Virus record (IMG/VR): IMGVR_UViG_3300013306_000006
Location: 1-45,748 of that record
Direction: 5' to 3' (one strand)
DNA: 45,748 bases
DNA from: a virus
The notes under the pieces are model-generated. The model saw only the letters and a list, made by a program, of their open reading frames with translations. It did not search any database and was not told where the DNA came from. Positions within the stretch are counted from its first letter, which is position 1, and each line of letters starts with the position of its first letter. This document shows, piece by piece, positions 15,140 through 24,085 of this stretch. Position numbers and translations under genes: made by a program.

Positions 15140-16251
15140 TGAGCTATCTCCTGGGAATCCGGGGAATGGTTTTTACAATGAACGTCCATCATGTAACCGC
15201 CAGTCCAACTGAGCGAGCGCCTGATGGAGTCAGGGAAATATGTCTGGTCCCATGCGGTTCCAGTCCCGCGCAACGTGAGCACGCTGCTAACGTCTAGCGT
15301 GTCATTACCAGGCAATTCAAATTCGCATGTCATTTCGTGCTGAATCAGTTCGGCATACTTCGCTTGCGCGTACTGCACTACTTTTTCTTGGGTAAGATTC
15401 CCGATGTTGTAAAAGTAGTTTTGAGCATCGCCAGGGAGCGTTGCTGATCCCGGCTTAATAGACTTCGCAGCTTTCGGCGGATAGCTGAATGTGAAAACCT
15501 TTTGCGCAGCGTCGTTCCAGCTACGCACGGTTACGACAATGCCTCTTGAAACGGTCAGAGCACGGCCAAGCTTCAATCCCTTAACATTGCATGTCGGGAA
15601 CCCTGTAGCGCCGTCTGGCGGCGTCCATACGACAGGGAAAGGCGTTACATCAGCCGGGACGGGCTTAGGTTGAAAGAACAATGTCTTGCCGCGAACATAC
15701 ACGTCATATTGCTCAATGCGGGCTAGGAACGTGAGCAAGTCCCATTCGGTACGCGCGTCGTGCATTTGCTCGTGGTCGATTTCATAGTACTTGCCGACCG
15801 TTGTTTTTGTTGGCGTGACTATCGCCGTCATGCCGTGTCGCTGCGCGAGAATTTGCGCGATCTGCGAGGAAGTTTTGTTTTGCCATTTCTCAGTCGTCTT
15901 CGAATCGATAAACATGCGGGTAAGGTCACGCCCGCTAACTTCAATTTTTCCCTCTTCGGGCAGGTAATCTATTTTGTCGATTTGCCCGTAAATCCAACTA
16001 GGCAAGTCGTCTGGATGCCAGCTATTCAAATTTGGCGGGGTTCCGACGTACAGTTGAATGTATCCATCCTTCTGATTCGAAAACCACGCCGCGTTTCGGT
16101 CGGGCTGTAGTTGGTTCACCATGAACGTGCAAGAGAACGTATCGGCGTTCGCGAAGGAATTGTTATCCACGCTAAACGCCGACCATCCTTTGACTATTTC
16201 ATCGTTCAACTTGACCGCGCCGCGTACCGCCCGCGCGGTCGATTTAGACAA
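15136..16251 (-). CDS. Baseplate hub, late-control gpD-like
   Basis: A 371-residue protein: VKLNDEIVKGWSAFSVDNN, EVSGRDLTRMFIDSKT, and WDLLTFLARIEQYDVYVRGKT LFF region, all typical of the gpD/gp27-like hub. It connects tube and spike. Start is TTG 16251, supported by GGGGAGG 9 nt upstream and by overlap with the LysM gene stop. No ATG lies nearby. Confidence 0.82.
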   Translation of the reverse strand: MSKSTARAVRGAVKLNDEIVKGWSAFSVDNNSFANADTFSCTFMVNQLQPDRNAAWFSNQKDGYIQLYVGTPPNLNSWHPDDLPSWIYGQIDKIDYLPEEGKIEVSGRDLTRMFIDSKTTEKWQNKTSSQIAQILAQRHGMTAIVTPTKTTVGKYYEIDHEQMHDARTEWDLLTFLARIEQYDVYVRGKTLFFQPKPVPADVTPFPVVWTPPDGATGFPTCNVKGLKLGRALTVSRGIVVTVRSWNDAAQKVFTFSYPPKAAKSIKPGSATLPGDAQNYFYNIGNLTQEKVVQYAQAKYAELIQHEMTCEFELPGNDTLDVSSVLTLRGTGTAWDQTYFPDSIRRSLSWTGGYMMDVHCKNHSPDSQEIAQ

Positions 16252-17200
16252 GTGCCGTTACCTCCCCGGTATATGGCGGGATTGCGATCGTTTGAGGACC
16301 GTTGATGTTCGTGTCGCCCTTTAGGCTTGGATTTGCCTTAGAGATTCCGACCCACCCCGCGACGTTTCCATAATACTTCGCTGCCAGATCAAACAATGAT
16401 CCGCCTCCGACTTGAACTGATTTCGCGCCGCTATTAAGTTGTCCGATGTTGACACCCATTCGCCCGAGAACGCTATTCAGTTGAACAAGGTTCGTCTGGT
16501 TGGTCATCGCGTTAATCTGCGATGTCATGCGGGCGACGTTTTGCGATAGAGGGTTATTCGGGAGAATGCCGCCAAGCGTCGTTACGCTTTGCAACGTGTT
16601 TTCGGTCGATGTGATGAGCGTTCCAACGTAGGCGCTAGCCTGCGCCAACGGCGTGAGTACCGAGTTGATTTGCGCTTTGGTCGCGCTCGCGAAAGACGAT
16701 ACGGCACTGATGGCCGAACCGAGCGATGACACGTTAGAAGACAAGCCCGAATCGCCGATAGAAGACGAAAGGGCAGTGCAAACATTCATGTCATCGCCGA
16801 CCAGATCATCGATTGAATCCGAAGCGTCGCCGTTTAATGGCGCAGTCAAATCCTGAACTACCTCTAACCGTATGCTGTACGGAATTTGATAGTCGCGCTC
16901 ATAGTCGGCCACGAAGCCATCTACGATCACTTGATACAGGAATTCGGACCACGAGAGGATGAGCGGAAACCCGGCATCATTCATGCCCTTCAGGGTGAGC
17001 GCTCGCTCCAATGCATTTTCGCCGATTAGCCAACCTGAAAACTCGATTGGCTCGTGATCGGCGCCCAACGTCTGAACGTCTCGGGCTCCACCAACGAACT
17101 TGGTTACGATCGTTCTGTGACCGGTCTTAACGGCGATGTGTTCCGGGATTTCGGTATCTGCGAACGTGACATCGCCGAGGATGAGTTCAATATCTGCCAT
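16244..17200 (-). CDS. LysM-containing tail/baseplate protein
   Basis: A 318-residue protein. The first 120 residues resemble tube-initiator or DNA-circulation-type proteins (LSWSEFLYQVIVDGFVADYE). The middle is Ser/Ala-rich helical. The end (GGGSLFDLAAKYYGNVAGWVGI then a SKANP... IAIPP segment, residues about 265-312) is a LysM-type module. It likely connects the tube to the hub, with the LysM part touching cell wall or baseplate. TAATG overlap links it to the tape measure. Confidence 0.75.
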   Translation of the reverse strand: MADIELILGDVTFADTEIPEHIAVKTGHRTIVTKFVGGARDVQTLGADHEPIEFSGWLIGENALERALTLKGMNDAGFPLILSWSEFLYQVIVDGFVADYERDYQIPYSIRLEVVQDLTAPLNGDASDSIDDLVGDDMNVCTALSSSIGDSGLSSNVSSLGSAISAVSSFASATKAQINSVLTPLAQASAYVGTLITSTENTLQSVTTLGGILPNNPLSQNVARMTSQINAMTNQTNLVQLNSVLGRMGVNIGQLNSGAKSVQVGGGSLFDLAAKYYGNVAGWVGISKANPSLKGDTNINGPQTIAIPPYTGEVTALV

Positions 17201-19032
17201 TAGAAGCCCATCCCAGGTGTTGACATGTTCATGCCGCCATCGAAGGCGCCCGCGCTCGTGCTGTGTGTCGTTGCGTTCGCCTGATGCTTACTCACGACTT
17301 CCGCGACTTGTTTTCCGTCAAGATTGACGTTGGTATGGACGACGGTAGTCTTGTCGCTTGACGTGCGAACATTCGGCGAACCATTTGGCGCCGGTTTGCT
17401 TTCGGAATTTTGGCTATCGGAATTGGTATCAGCAGGCCCGATAAGCGACTTGCCATCGCCCCCCATCCAAACAGGCCGATGCGACCACAAGCCGCCGAGC
17501 CACGAAAAGAACCCCATAAAACCATTCTTTATGGCGTTCCAACCGGCCGTCATTTCGTTACCGGCCTCCTTCCAGTCAATCGCATATACAAGCGCCAAGA
17601 GCGCGGCGCCGATTCCTGTTATGAGGGACGTGAAAAGCAAGACAGGGCCACCGACCAGCAAAAATCCAGCGACCAGCATTGCGATTGCGCCGCCGATGAT
17701 CAATACGGTTGCAGTCATGAGCGCGCCATACATGGCGAACCTGACAAAGCCCGGATTATCTCGCGTGAAGTCGGCGACTTTGGAAAGGAACCGGTTAAAC
17801 GTCGTCAATCCTGCGTTGACGTTCGGAAGGATGGCCGTTCCGATATTGGTCAAAATGTTTTGCCAGTTCGTCGCAACTGCATTCTGTTGCGCCTGCGTGG
17901 TCTTCTGCATATCGGCGTATGAATCGTTCACACCGAGACGCTTGCGAATCGCTTCAGGAGAACGAGCAATCGGCGCTTCCTGCTGCTGCATCAACGAAAA
18001 CAGCGTGCCGCCAGTCCGACCGAACAGGCGCGCATTCTCGATGTTTTTCTGATCCTGAGTAACCAAGCCCATTTTTGCGTACATGGGCTCAAGTACTTCT
18101 TTTTCCCACTTAACCGGGTCCGTTTGAAGCAGCGATGCGCCCTTAAGCAAGCCCTCAGAGCGGATATTCTTGGCGCCGCCCTGGGCGTTCCAATCGATGT
18201 TCTTGCCGTTCCACAAGCCCGAATTTACCAACTCGTGGATGATCTGATTCGGCAGCTTGACGATTCCGTTCAAACGGTTAAACGAAGTCATCAGCGCGGT
18301 TCCAGCGCTAGTGCCCTTCATTTCGCCCATGAGCGGCTCGAACTTCATCAATGCTTCTTCGGTGAGCCCCTTTGCAGAAACCCCGCCACGGGCGTAAAAA
18401 GCCCGTACGTCTTCATACTTGACCTGACCGCCAGACGAGCCGACCAACTTGAAAATAGCATCGGCGCGGCTGTTGAACGTAGCAGCATCCTTCAAACCGC
18501 CCGACATTTCGATGGCACGAATCAAACTTGCGTCGTCTGATTCGGTCATTTCGTGACCCTGCGCCTTCGCAACCACGGCGAGCCGGGCAAGCATCGGAGC
18601 GGCGAGCTTTGCGCCCGCTAGGGCTTCAGGGCCAGTCAACCCCGATTCGCGGAAGGCGCCTTGCGCTTCCGTCATTTTGTGCAGGTTATCAACATAGGTC
18701 GATCCTGCAATATTCATCGCCTGGGCGAACCGGAACGCCTCGTTATTTGTCGCCGAGTCCATCCCAAAGAGTGAGAAATTTGCCTTGGCTGTTTCCCACT
18801 TTTTAGCCGCGTCTATCGCGGGTTTCATCGTCATGAGCATCGCGGCGCCCGCACCCATTGCGATAGCGCCACCAAACGCAAACTTTGTCGCAGTTCCCAT
18901 CTTGGCGATTTTTGAGCGCAGACTGTCGGCGGCGTATTCCGCCTTATTGAAGTCTTTTGCCATCGCAATCAAGCCGTGCGATACTTCATTTACAAGGGAT
19001 AACTTAATCCCGATTTTGAAGGCTTCAAACAT
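17200..19032 (-). CDS. Tape measure protein
   Basis: A 610-residue protein in the position of a tape measure, between the tail chaperone/completion genes and the baseplate hub. It is helical at the start, has a Gly/Ala membrane-like segment near residues 50-70 and a second long one (ATVLIIGGAIAMLVAGFLLV, about residue 440), and ends in a low-complexity Gly/Met tail. It sets tail length; at about 0.15 nm per residue the tail would be roughly 90 nm. That figure is an estimate from the usual rule. Confidence 0.85.
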   Translation of the reverse strand: MFEAFKIGIKLSLVNEVSHGLIAMAKDFNKAEYAADSLRSKIAKMGTATKFAFGGAIAMGAGAAMLMTMKPAIDAAKKWETAKANFSLFGMDSATNNEAFRFAQAMNIAGSTYVDNLHKMTEAQGAFRESGLTGPEALAGAKLAAPMLARLAVVAKAQGHEMTESDDASLIRAIEMSGGLKDAATFNSRADAIFKLVGSSGGQVKYEDVRAFYARGGVSAKGLTEEALMKFEPLMGEMKGTSAGTALMTSFNRLNGIVKLPNQIIHELVNSGLWNGKNIDWNAQGGAKNIRSEGLLKGASLLQTDPVKWEKEVLEPMYAKMGLVTQDQKNIENARLFGRTGGTLFSLMQQQEAPIARSPEAIRKRLGVNDSYADMQKTTQAQQNAVATNWQNILTNIGTAILPNVNAGLTTFNRFLSKVADFTRDNPGFVRFAMYGALMTATVLIIGGAIAMLVAGFLLVGGPVLLFTSLITGIGAALLALVYAIDWKEAGNEMTAGWNAIKNGFMGFFSWLGGLWSHRPVWMGGDGKSLIGPADTNSDSQNSESKPAPNGSPNVRTSSDKTTVVHTNVNLDGKQVAEVVSKHQANATTHSTSAGAFDGGMNMSTPGMGF

Positions 19033-19267
19033 GAAACCATCCTTTAAATTGCGTCTCCATGAGTGGGCGGCAGATCATTTCGATTTTTTTCAGTATCCGA
19101 ATATCCGCCCATTGAATGTGCAGTCGCGCACATTGCCGCCCGTGAGACGCGAACAGGTTTGGAAGTTCGTTGGGGTCACGGGTCGGACAATACTTTGCTT
19201 GTTTCTGCTACTCGTCGGCGTTCCGTTAATCTACCTGCTTGTTCGACTCGCCATCGCGCTTACTTGA
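19031..19267 (+). CDS. Small membrane protein opposing the tail operon
   Basis: A 78-residue plus-strand protein from ATG 19031, in the only gap of the tail operon without a minus-strand gene. Residues about 52-76 form one strong membrane segment (TILCLFLLLVGVPLIYLLV); the first half is aromatic and basic. GAAGG lies 8 nt before the ATG. Start and end overlap the flanking minus genes by 2 and 8 nt. The fit to the gap and the clear membrane segment argue for a real gene, perhaps a moron. No family recognised. Confidence 0.6.
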   Translation: MKPSFKLRLHEWAADHFDFFQYPNIRPLNVQSRTLPPVRREQVWKFVGVTGRTILCLFLLLVGVPLIYLLVRLAIALT

Positions 19268-19760
19268 TCCGCTTGGACGTCATGACAGTGCTAGACGTTG
19301 TTCCTGCGCCGAGCAAACCGGTAACGAGTGCCGCACCTAAGACTTCTTTTATCAAGTCCTCGTTGTGAATCACGGCGGGACCCAGGAAAGAACGAGGGGG
19401 CGCCTTGTCAGTACCTAGCTCCATCCAGACAGCTTTATCTTGATCCGAGCCGACATACCCGTCGAGCCCGACAACTTCATCGTCAATAGACTCGCGCATT
19501 GAGCCGGAAGCGAGCAAGGGATCGTTTTCTGTGAAACCCTTTTTGACCCGGTTTTCCTTGGTTGCGTCGGCGAGTTCTTTCCACGCCTCGAAGTGTTCAA
19601 CGGCGGGCTGGTAATGACCGAGTTCCGCCTTGGCAGTTTCTTTAATCGCGTGTGTAACGAATTTCAGCCCTGTTCGCAGTTCCGCAACGACCAACGCTTG
19701 TCGTATCAGAAGATGCGATGCGAAGGCATTCATGCTCGTAAATGTGCGAGATACGCTCAT
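19260..19760 (-). CDS. Tail completion-like protein
   Basis: A 166-residue protein between the tail chaperone and tape measure. ELGHYQPAVEHFEAWKELAD and VWMELGTDKAPPRSFLGPA near the end resemble the HK97 gp10/virion-morphogenesis type, where a conserved ELGT...PPRSFL motif is typical. It probably completes tail or head-tail joining. ATG 19760 overlaps the stop of the frameshifted chaperone frame by 3 nt. Confidence 0.7.
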   Translation of the reverse strand: MSVSRTFTSMNAFASHLLIRQALVVAELRTGLKFVTHAIKETAKAELGHYQPAVEHFEAWKELADATKENRVKKGFTENDPLLASGSMRESIDDEVVGLDGYVGSDQDKAVWMELGTDKAPPRSFLGPAVIHNEDLIKEVLGAALVTGLLGAGTTSSTVMTSKRIK

Positions 19761-20313
19761 TCTTTGAATTCCATTTTCGAGTAATCAAACTTGTGGCCTT
19801 CAAACTCAGAAAACTTAATGGCAAATGCCGCTCGCGTTACGTCGTCAAGAGCGAACGCAACGTCGAACGGCACGCCGTTTCTAACGAGCCAAAGCGCTTC
19901 GCTTACCGGAACAGAGCGCGCTAGTTTTTTATGTCTTCCTTGGCTGCTTCAGGGTTTGCCTGACCGCCGAAGTTTTCCGCGACGCCTTGCATTACGGCAT
20001 TTACGCCGTCTTCATCGAGCCGAGTAATCAACGCTTCCAATTCGCGTTCGCTGTTCGGATAAGCAACCGTTTTCCCGTCGATTTCGGAAACGTATGTCAT
20101 CGGTAGCATCATGCCGACGTACACTTGATTTTTGGCGGCATCGCCAAGCATCTTCACAAGCCGGAACTGACTGAGAACACCCGGTTTCTTGAGCGTGACC
20201 TTGAAGCCGTTCGGCGTGTCGATCGTAACGGCAGAGTCAGCCGCTTTGATGAGTTGTTCGGACGGCGTTTGTGCCGCTGCTTTCTTGGTGTTTCGAATGT
20301 TCACAGTGGTCAT
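19757..20313 (-). CDS. Tail assembly chaperone, -1 frameshift product
   Basis: The zero frame ends at 19921. Just before its TAG the codons are ATA AAA AAC, giving the slippery heptamer A-AAA-AAC (plus strand 19924-19930). A -1 shift enters an open frame to 19757 that adds about 55 residues (LARSVPVSEALWLVRNGVPF, then DVAFALDDVTRAAF, ending YSKMEFKE). This is the G/GT or E/E' arrangement of long-tailed phages, where both products guide tape-measure assembly. The shift itself is inferred from sequence and gene position. Confidence 0.85.
19921..20313 (-). CDS. Tail assembly chaperone, unshifted product
   Basis: A 130-residue protein between the tube and tail-completion genes. It has DTPNGFKVTLKKPGVLSQFR and VGMMLPMTYVSEIDGK in the middle and an acidic helical end (AAKEDIKN). 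Order sheath, tube, chaperone, tape measure is standard for contractile tails. It ends in the slippery sequence described for the frameshift product. Confidence 0.82.
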   Translation of the reverse strand: MTTVNIRNTKKAAAQTPSEQLIKAADSAVTIDTPNGFKVTLKKPGVLSQFRLVKMLGDAAKNQVYVGMMLPMTYVSEIDGKTVAYPNSERELEALITRLDEDGVNAVMQGVAENFGGQANPEAAKEDIKN

Positions 20314-20314
20314 G

Positions 20315-20746
20315 TTATGCCAGCTTGATCCTTGTTTCGGCCATGAAAGTGACCTTTTGTTTTACGGACTCGTCGCCCGCGAAATCGCCCGCGTCATCGA
20401 GCTTGAAAATCACGCCGACGAATTGGTATTGAGATACCGATCCATCGACTTCATTGATGGTTTCGGTAATGGTCGAAGGGAGTAGATTCAGACCGGCGTA
20501 ATAGTTCGATTCCTGCGCCGCAAAGAAGTCGTCAATCTGCGAGTTCTGGCGTTCGACTTCAAAAGAGCCGGTCCAGCCATCGGGGAAAATCAGGTGACGC
20601 GTGCGGCCGTCGAGCCCCTTGATCTTCTTGTCCGTCGTATCCGGCTTCGCGGTGAACTTCGTGATTAGCGAGAGTGCAAGCGTTCCGGTCGGCGTAGAAA
20701 TCGAGGTCGATACATCGCGACCAACGGTAAAGCCGTTCAAAGGCAT
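20315..20746 (-). CDS. Tail tube protein
   Basis: A 143-residue protein directly after the sheath gene. The sequence is beta-rich (FTVGRDVSTSISTPTGTLAL, FPDGWTGSFEVERQN, VSQYQFVGVIFKLDDAGDF), and size and place match tube proteins of small myophages. It polymerises into the rigid inner tail tube. A terminator precedes it, so tube and sheath may be expressed at different levels. Confidence 0.8.
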   Translation of the reverse strand: MPLNGFTVGRDVSTSISTPTGTLALSLITKFTAKPDTTDKKIKGLDGRTRHLIFPDGWTGSFEVERQNSQIDDFFAAQESNYYAGLNLLPSTITETINEVDGSVSQYQFVGVIFKLDDAGDFAGDESVKQKVTFMAETRIKLA

Positions 20747-20762
20747 TTCGTATCCTTAAATG

Positions 20763-20788
20763 AAAAAGCCCCGCACACTGGCGGGGCT
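20763..20788 (-). terminator. Terminator between sheath and tube genes
   Basis: On the minus strand AGCCCCGC pairs with GCGGGGCT around a 6-nt loop and is followed by TTTTTCA. It sits between the sheath stop and the tube start. Confidence 0.8.
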
Positions 20789-20807
20789 CATCGGTTGCGA
20801 TGCCTGA

Positions 20808-22367
20808 TTAGGCGTTCGGCGTTTGGCTGGATTGAATGACGACGGTTTGACCGCCTTGCAAGTTGATGACGAAGTAGTAAATGACGCTCAGATACTTCAC
20901 CATGACGTTCGCCGTCATGTAGCCATTCGCTACCTGTTGATCAGGGTTGTTCGCGGCATCAATTTCGACGCTGAACGGCAGGGCTTGTGGATTGTTAACA
21001 TCGCCAATCATCTTGGAGCGCCAGAGATTGGTTAGGAACGATTGAATTGCGGCTCGCGTGTCCGAACGCAAGTCATCCGTCTGGTTCTCGCCGATGACCT
21101 TGCCGAACGCGCTTGCGAGCGTCAGGGCAAGATAGTTGGTCATGCGCGTATAGTTGTCGCCTTGTTGCCCGTTCGTGCTCGATACGTTCACGCCGGTTTG
21201 CATCGCGTAGTAATTTCCACCCGGCGACGGGTTGGTAATCACGTCAAGGCGTGCTTGCTTGATAGCGCCGATTTCGGGGCCGCTATACGGTTGCTTTTGG
21301 GCGACACGTTGCGTCGATACGATGCCCGGAAGCGGCTTATTCAGCGACGAGCGTTCGGGCGAGAGCGATGCCTGTTCAGCAGCCCAAAAGGTAGTCGGTC
21401 CGATCAAACGATTTTGCTGATTGAAGCCGTCGAAATACGTCACCCAATCGCCGACGCAGACTTTGAGGCCGTATCCATCTGCGCCCGCCGTGTTAAGCGC
21501 GGTTGCTGTGGTAGCCGTGGACGTGCCCGGTGCGGACTGCATGCCAAAGTACGTGCCTTCCGACAGACCATAAGCAAGCACGGTAGACGCGGCCGACAGG
21601 TCGGAGTGATCGAGCAAGACGCCGACTTGAGCGCCGGTTCCGCGAAGACAGAACATGCCTTTGCGAACGCCTGCAACGCCGTCCACGCCGACGAGCATCG
21701 AATCGGTGATAGTAGCCGTGCCATCCGTGCCAGCGGAAAATGCGAAGGTTGACGTAACGTCAGGTGCGGCAGCGCTGGCGGCAGCAGTCGCGACGCACAG
21801 TTGCGAAGGGCCGCGCACGTTCGATTGACCGTTGTTCACGGCATTTGCGGCAGCGACGTACAGCGCATTGCCGGTGCCGCTAAGATTGTCGAATACTTCC
21901 GGCTGAATGCCCGGCTTCGCGATGACAAGCTTGAAAGTGCCGTTTTTCGTGCCCGGCAGCATGTTCGCCGTCATGGTGTTGCCGCCCGTTCCGGTATAGA
22001 ACGCGGTCAGGTTGAGCGCTGCGGCGGGGGTTGTAGCCGAATCCTTGACGATCGCCGTAGCGGCCGTATCCGTCCCGTCAGTGACGCGAACATACTGGAT
22101 GGCGGTAGCGCCGATCAGGAAGAAAATTCCCATCGCCGTTGCGAGGTCATACTTCCGTACGGCCGGGTTCCCAAGGAACGTGAACACGTTCGACGGGGAA
22201 CCAACGAGAGTGGGCGAGTTGACCGGACCCCACGAGCCGACGCCGACCACGCCAAGCAAATTGGACGGTACGCCGTTGATGATGAGGGGCGGCGGTTGAA
22301 TTTGGAGATACACGCCAGGGGCAGAAAGCGCCGTCGTGTTCAATTGACCGACTTGATAAATTGGCAA
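20808..22367 (-). CDS. Tail sheath protein
   Basis: A 519-residue protein with typical sheath features: SAPGVYLQIQPPP near the start, GVVGVGSWGPVNSP, IGATAIQYVRVTDG, and a C-terminal domain with YTRMTNYLALTLASAFGKVI and a beta end (YYFVINLQGGQTVVIQSSQ). It forms the contractile sleeve. Start is TTG 22367 with GGAGC 6 nt upstream. The longer TTG at 22385 sits in the terminator tail and is rejected. Confidence 0.88.
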   Translation of the reverse strand: MPIYQVGQLNTTALSAPGVYLQIQPPPLIINGVPSNLLGVVGVGSWGPVNSPTLVGSPSNVFTFLGNPAVRKYDLATAMGIFFLIGATAIQYVRVTDGTDTAATAIVKDSATTPAAALNLTAFYTGTGGNTMTANMLPGTKNGTFKLVIAKPGIQPEVFDNLSGTGNALYVAAANAVNNGQSNVRGPSQLCVATAAASAAAPDVTSTFAFSAGTDGTATITDSMLVGVDGVAGVRKGMFCLRGTGAQVGVLLDHSDLSAASTVLAYGLSEGTYFGMQSAPGTSTATTATALNTAGADGYGLKVCVGDWVTYFDGFNQQNRLIGPTTFWAAEQASLSPERSSLNKPLPGIVSTQRVAQKQPYSGPEIGAIKQARLDVITNPSPGGNYYAMQTGVNVSSTNGQQGDNYTRMTNYLALTLASAFGKVIGENQTDDLRSDTRAAIQSFLTNLWRSKMIGDVNNPQALPFSVEIDAANNPDQQVANGYMTANVMVKYLSVIYYFVINLQGGQTVVIQSSQTPNA

Positions 22368-22383
22368 GGCTTTGCTCCAATGC

Positions 22384-22406
22384 AAAAAGCCCGCACGAGG
22401 CGGGCT
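22384..22406 (-). terminator. Terminator before the sheath gene
   Basis: On the minus strand AGCCCGC pairs with GCGGGCT around a 5-nt loop and is followed by TTTTTG. It lies between the 59-residue gene and the sheath. Confidence 0.8.
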
Positions 22407-22427
22407 TGATGTCGGGGTTTCGGGGGA

Positions 22428-22607
22428 TTACTGCGGGTCTTGCTTTCCTACCTTGTGGCAGTGGTGAGCGTTTTCGCCCGCGAGGATTTCGGCAATCTGC
22501 GCCGGGTCGCTGATTCGCGTACCGCGCTCGATGAATCCGAATTGATGAATAACGACGAGTTCAAAATCGAACGTCGGGGCCGGGGCCGCGTCTTTCTTGG
22601 TTGCCAT
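22428..22607 (-). CDS. Small hypothetical protein before the sheath
   Basis: A 59-residue protein from ATG 22607, 6 nt after the neck gene stop: MATKKDAAPAPTFDFELVV at the start and an HHCHK cluster near the end. It fills the gap exactly between the tail-terminator region and the sheath terminator. A His/Cys cluster could bind metal. No family recognised; short proteins of this kind are common before sheath genes. Confidence 0.65.
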   Translation of the reverse strand: MATKKDAAPAPTFDFELVVIHQFGFIERGTRISDPAQIAEILAGENAHHCHKVGKQDPQ

Positions 22608-22613
22608 GTGCGC

Positions 22614-23438
22614 CTATTCGACAATGGTTTTGATGAGGTTCCCGTTTTGATCGGAAACGATGGTTTTGCCGACGATTACTTGAGCCGTTCCTTGCGTCTT
22701 CGTCGTGGCGAAATCGACCATGTACATAAGGTCTTTGCGGAACAGCCTCGCTTTCTCGCCGAGGTCTTGTTGCGGGCTGTTGTGATAAACGATCCGGGCG
22801 AACAAGCCATCAGGCAGCGTCAGGAAACGCAAATCGGAAAGTAGGGGGTCGATCAGATTCGAGAGCGCGTTGCGCTGCGCGGGCGTAGAACACCAAAGCA
22901 CGATTTGAAACATTCGACATTGGTTGCGGATAACTTTGACCGCTGTACCGGTCCCGCCGACGCGCAATGCGCCGATGGCGCCCGGAATCGTTACTACGGC
23001 TCCCGCACTGGTAGCGCCTGGAATGATGGCAGCGAGCGCGGCGGCGATCGTGGCTGGCGTGTCAGTCGGTTGAACCGGGTACGTGTACGGCGAATGATCC
23101 ACGAACACAGCGATATTCTGTTGCGAGTAGGGAGCGGGATTCGTCCCGCCCACTGTCACCGTTTGCCCTTGACCCGTCAGGGTCAGTGTGGGCGTTCGTG
23201 ATGTCTGCTGTTGCCATCCCTGTTGATAGCGGGTTGTTTTGCGTTCGTTTGGCGTCGCATACACGGTCACATTCGCGGTTCCCGCCAGCAAATCAGGATC
23301 GAGCGTCGCGCGAGTCGGCCAGCCCGAGCCGACGCGGACAGGAAATCCGACCGACGATTGCTGCGCAGTCCCGTTCGGATACAGCCATCCGGCGATCAAC
23401 CCGACCAAGACGTTTTGAACGTCGGATAAATCCGCCAT
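22614..23438 (-). CDS. Neck/tail terminator-region protein
   Basis: A 274-residue protein between head-completion and sheath genes. ATG 23438 is chosen because it forms a TAATG overlap with the previous gene. The start DLSDVQNVLVGLIAGWLYPNG and the end RFLTLPDGLFARIVYHNSPQQD and DLMYMVDFATT resemble large tail-completion proteins of myophages. It likely caps the tail tube or sits at the neck. The middle is beta-rich with Pro/Thr repeats. Confidence 0.7.
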   Translation of the reverse strand: MADLSDVQNVLVGLIAGWLYPNGTAQQSSVGFPVRVGSGWPTRATLDPDLLAGTANVTVYATPNERKTTRYQQGWQQQTSRTPTLTLTGQGQTVTVGGTNPAPYSQQNIAVFVDHSPYTYPVQPTDTPATIAAALAAIIPGATSAGAVVTIPGAIGALRVGGTGTAVKVIRNQCRMFQIVLWCSTPAQRNALSNLIDPLLSDLRFLTLPDGLFARIVYHNSPQQDLGEKARLFRKDLMYMVDFATTKTQGTAQVIVGKTIVSDQNGNLIKTIVE

Positions 23439-24085
23439 TAGGTTTGCCCTTGCATTGCGGTTATGCGCCAACCAAGATCTGTTAATTCAGCGCTCGAAAT
23501 GATCATCCTTCGCCCAAGGTCATCCGCAATGATGTCGCCGGATGCGAGCGTTACGCCTGCGGTGTACGGCAGCAACACAGCCCACCAGGGATTACGCGCG
23601 TCGCCGGGCAACTGGACCTCGCCTTTTTCCCCCTTCGTGCCTTGCAGGATCGACGCGGGCCAACCGATCATGAGCGGCGTTTCGTTCGCCGCCGTCGTTC
23701 CTTCGTAGTCGGTCACGCCCCCGACTTGCGTCTGCAACTGCGGGCGCGTAATGTTGATGACGCGGTTGCAATCAACCGCCAAGATCGGAAGCAACGGTTG
23801 CATGGCGGCGATGAAGTACGTCTTATCGCCCCGAATCAGGTAATCGAATACCTGCATGCCTGTTCCATCGGCCAAGCAATACCAAGTCGGCTTCGCGTAC
23901 TTGTTCGGCTTGCCGTATTTCATGTCTTCAGCGTTGAACGATGCCAGCAAGGCAGGGTTCACGGGAGGCGATGAGAGAGGATTTATCGCCATCGATGGCC
24001 GGTACTGTGCGAATGCCAATCCGAGCCGAAGCGCCGCCTTGCCGTAACCGATGTAAATCTTCGATTGGAGCTTGGTTCCGTCCAT
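23438..24085 (-). CDS. Head-tail connector or neck protein
   Basis: A 215-residue protein. Recognisable stretches are MKYGKPNKYAKPTWYCLADG, DYLIRGDKTYFIAAMQPLLP and RRMIISSAELTDLGWRI. Place between the capsid-side adaptor and the tail terminator, with short overlaps on both sides, points to the neck. No exact family can be named from sequence alone. Confidence 0.65.
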   Translation of the reverse strand: MDGTKLQSKIYIGYGKAALRLGLAFAQYRPSMAINPLSSPPVNPALLASFNAEDMKYGKPNKYAKPTWYCLADGTGMQVFDYLIRGDKTYFIAAMQPLLPILAVDCNRVINITRPQLQTQVGGVTDYEGTTAANETPLMIGWPASILQGTKGEKGEVQLPGDARNPWWAVLLPYTAGVTLASGDIIADDLGRRMIISSAELTDLGWRITAMQGQT

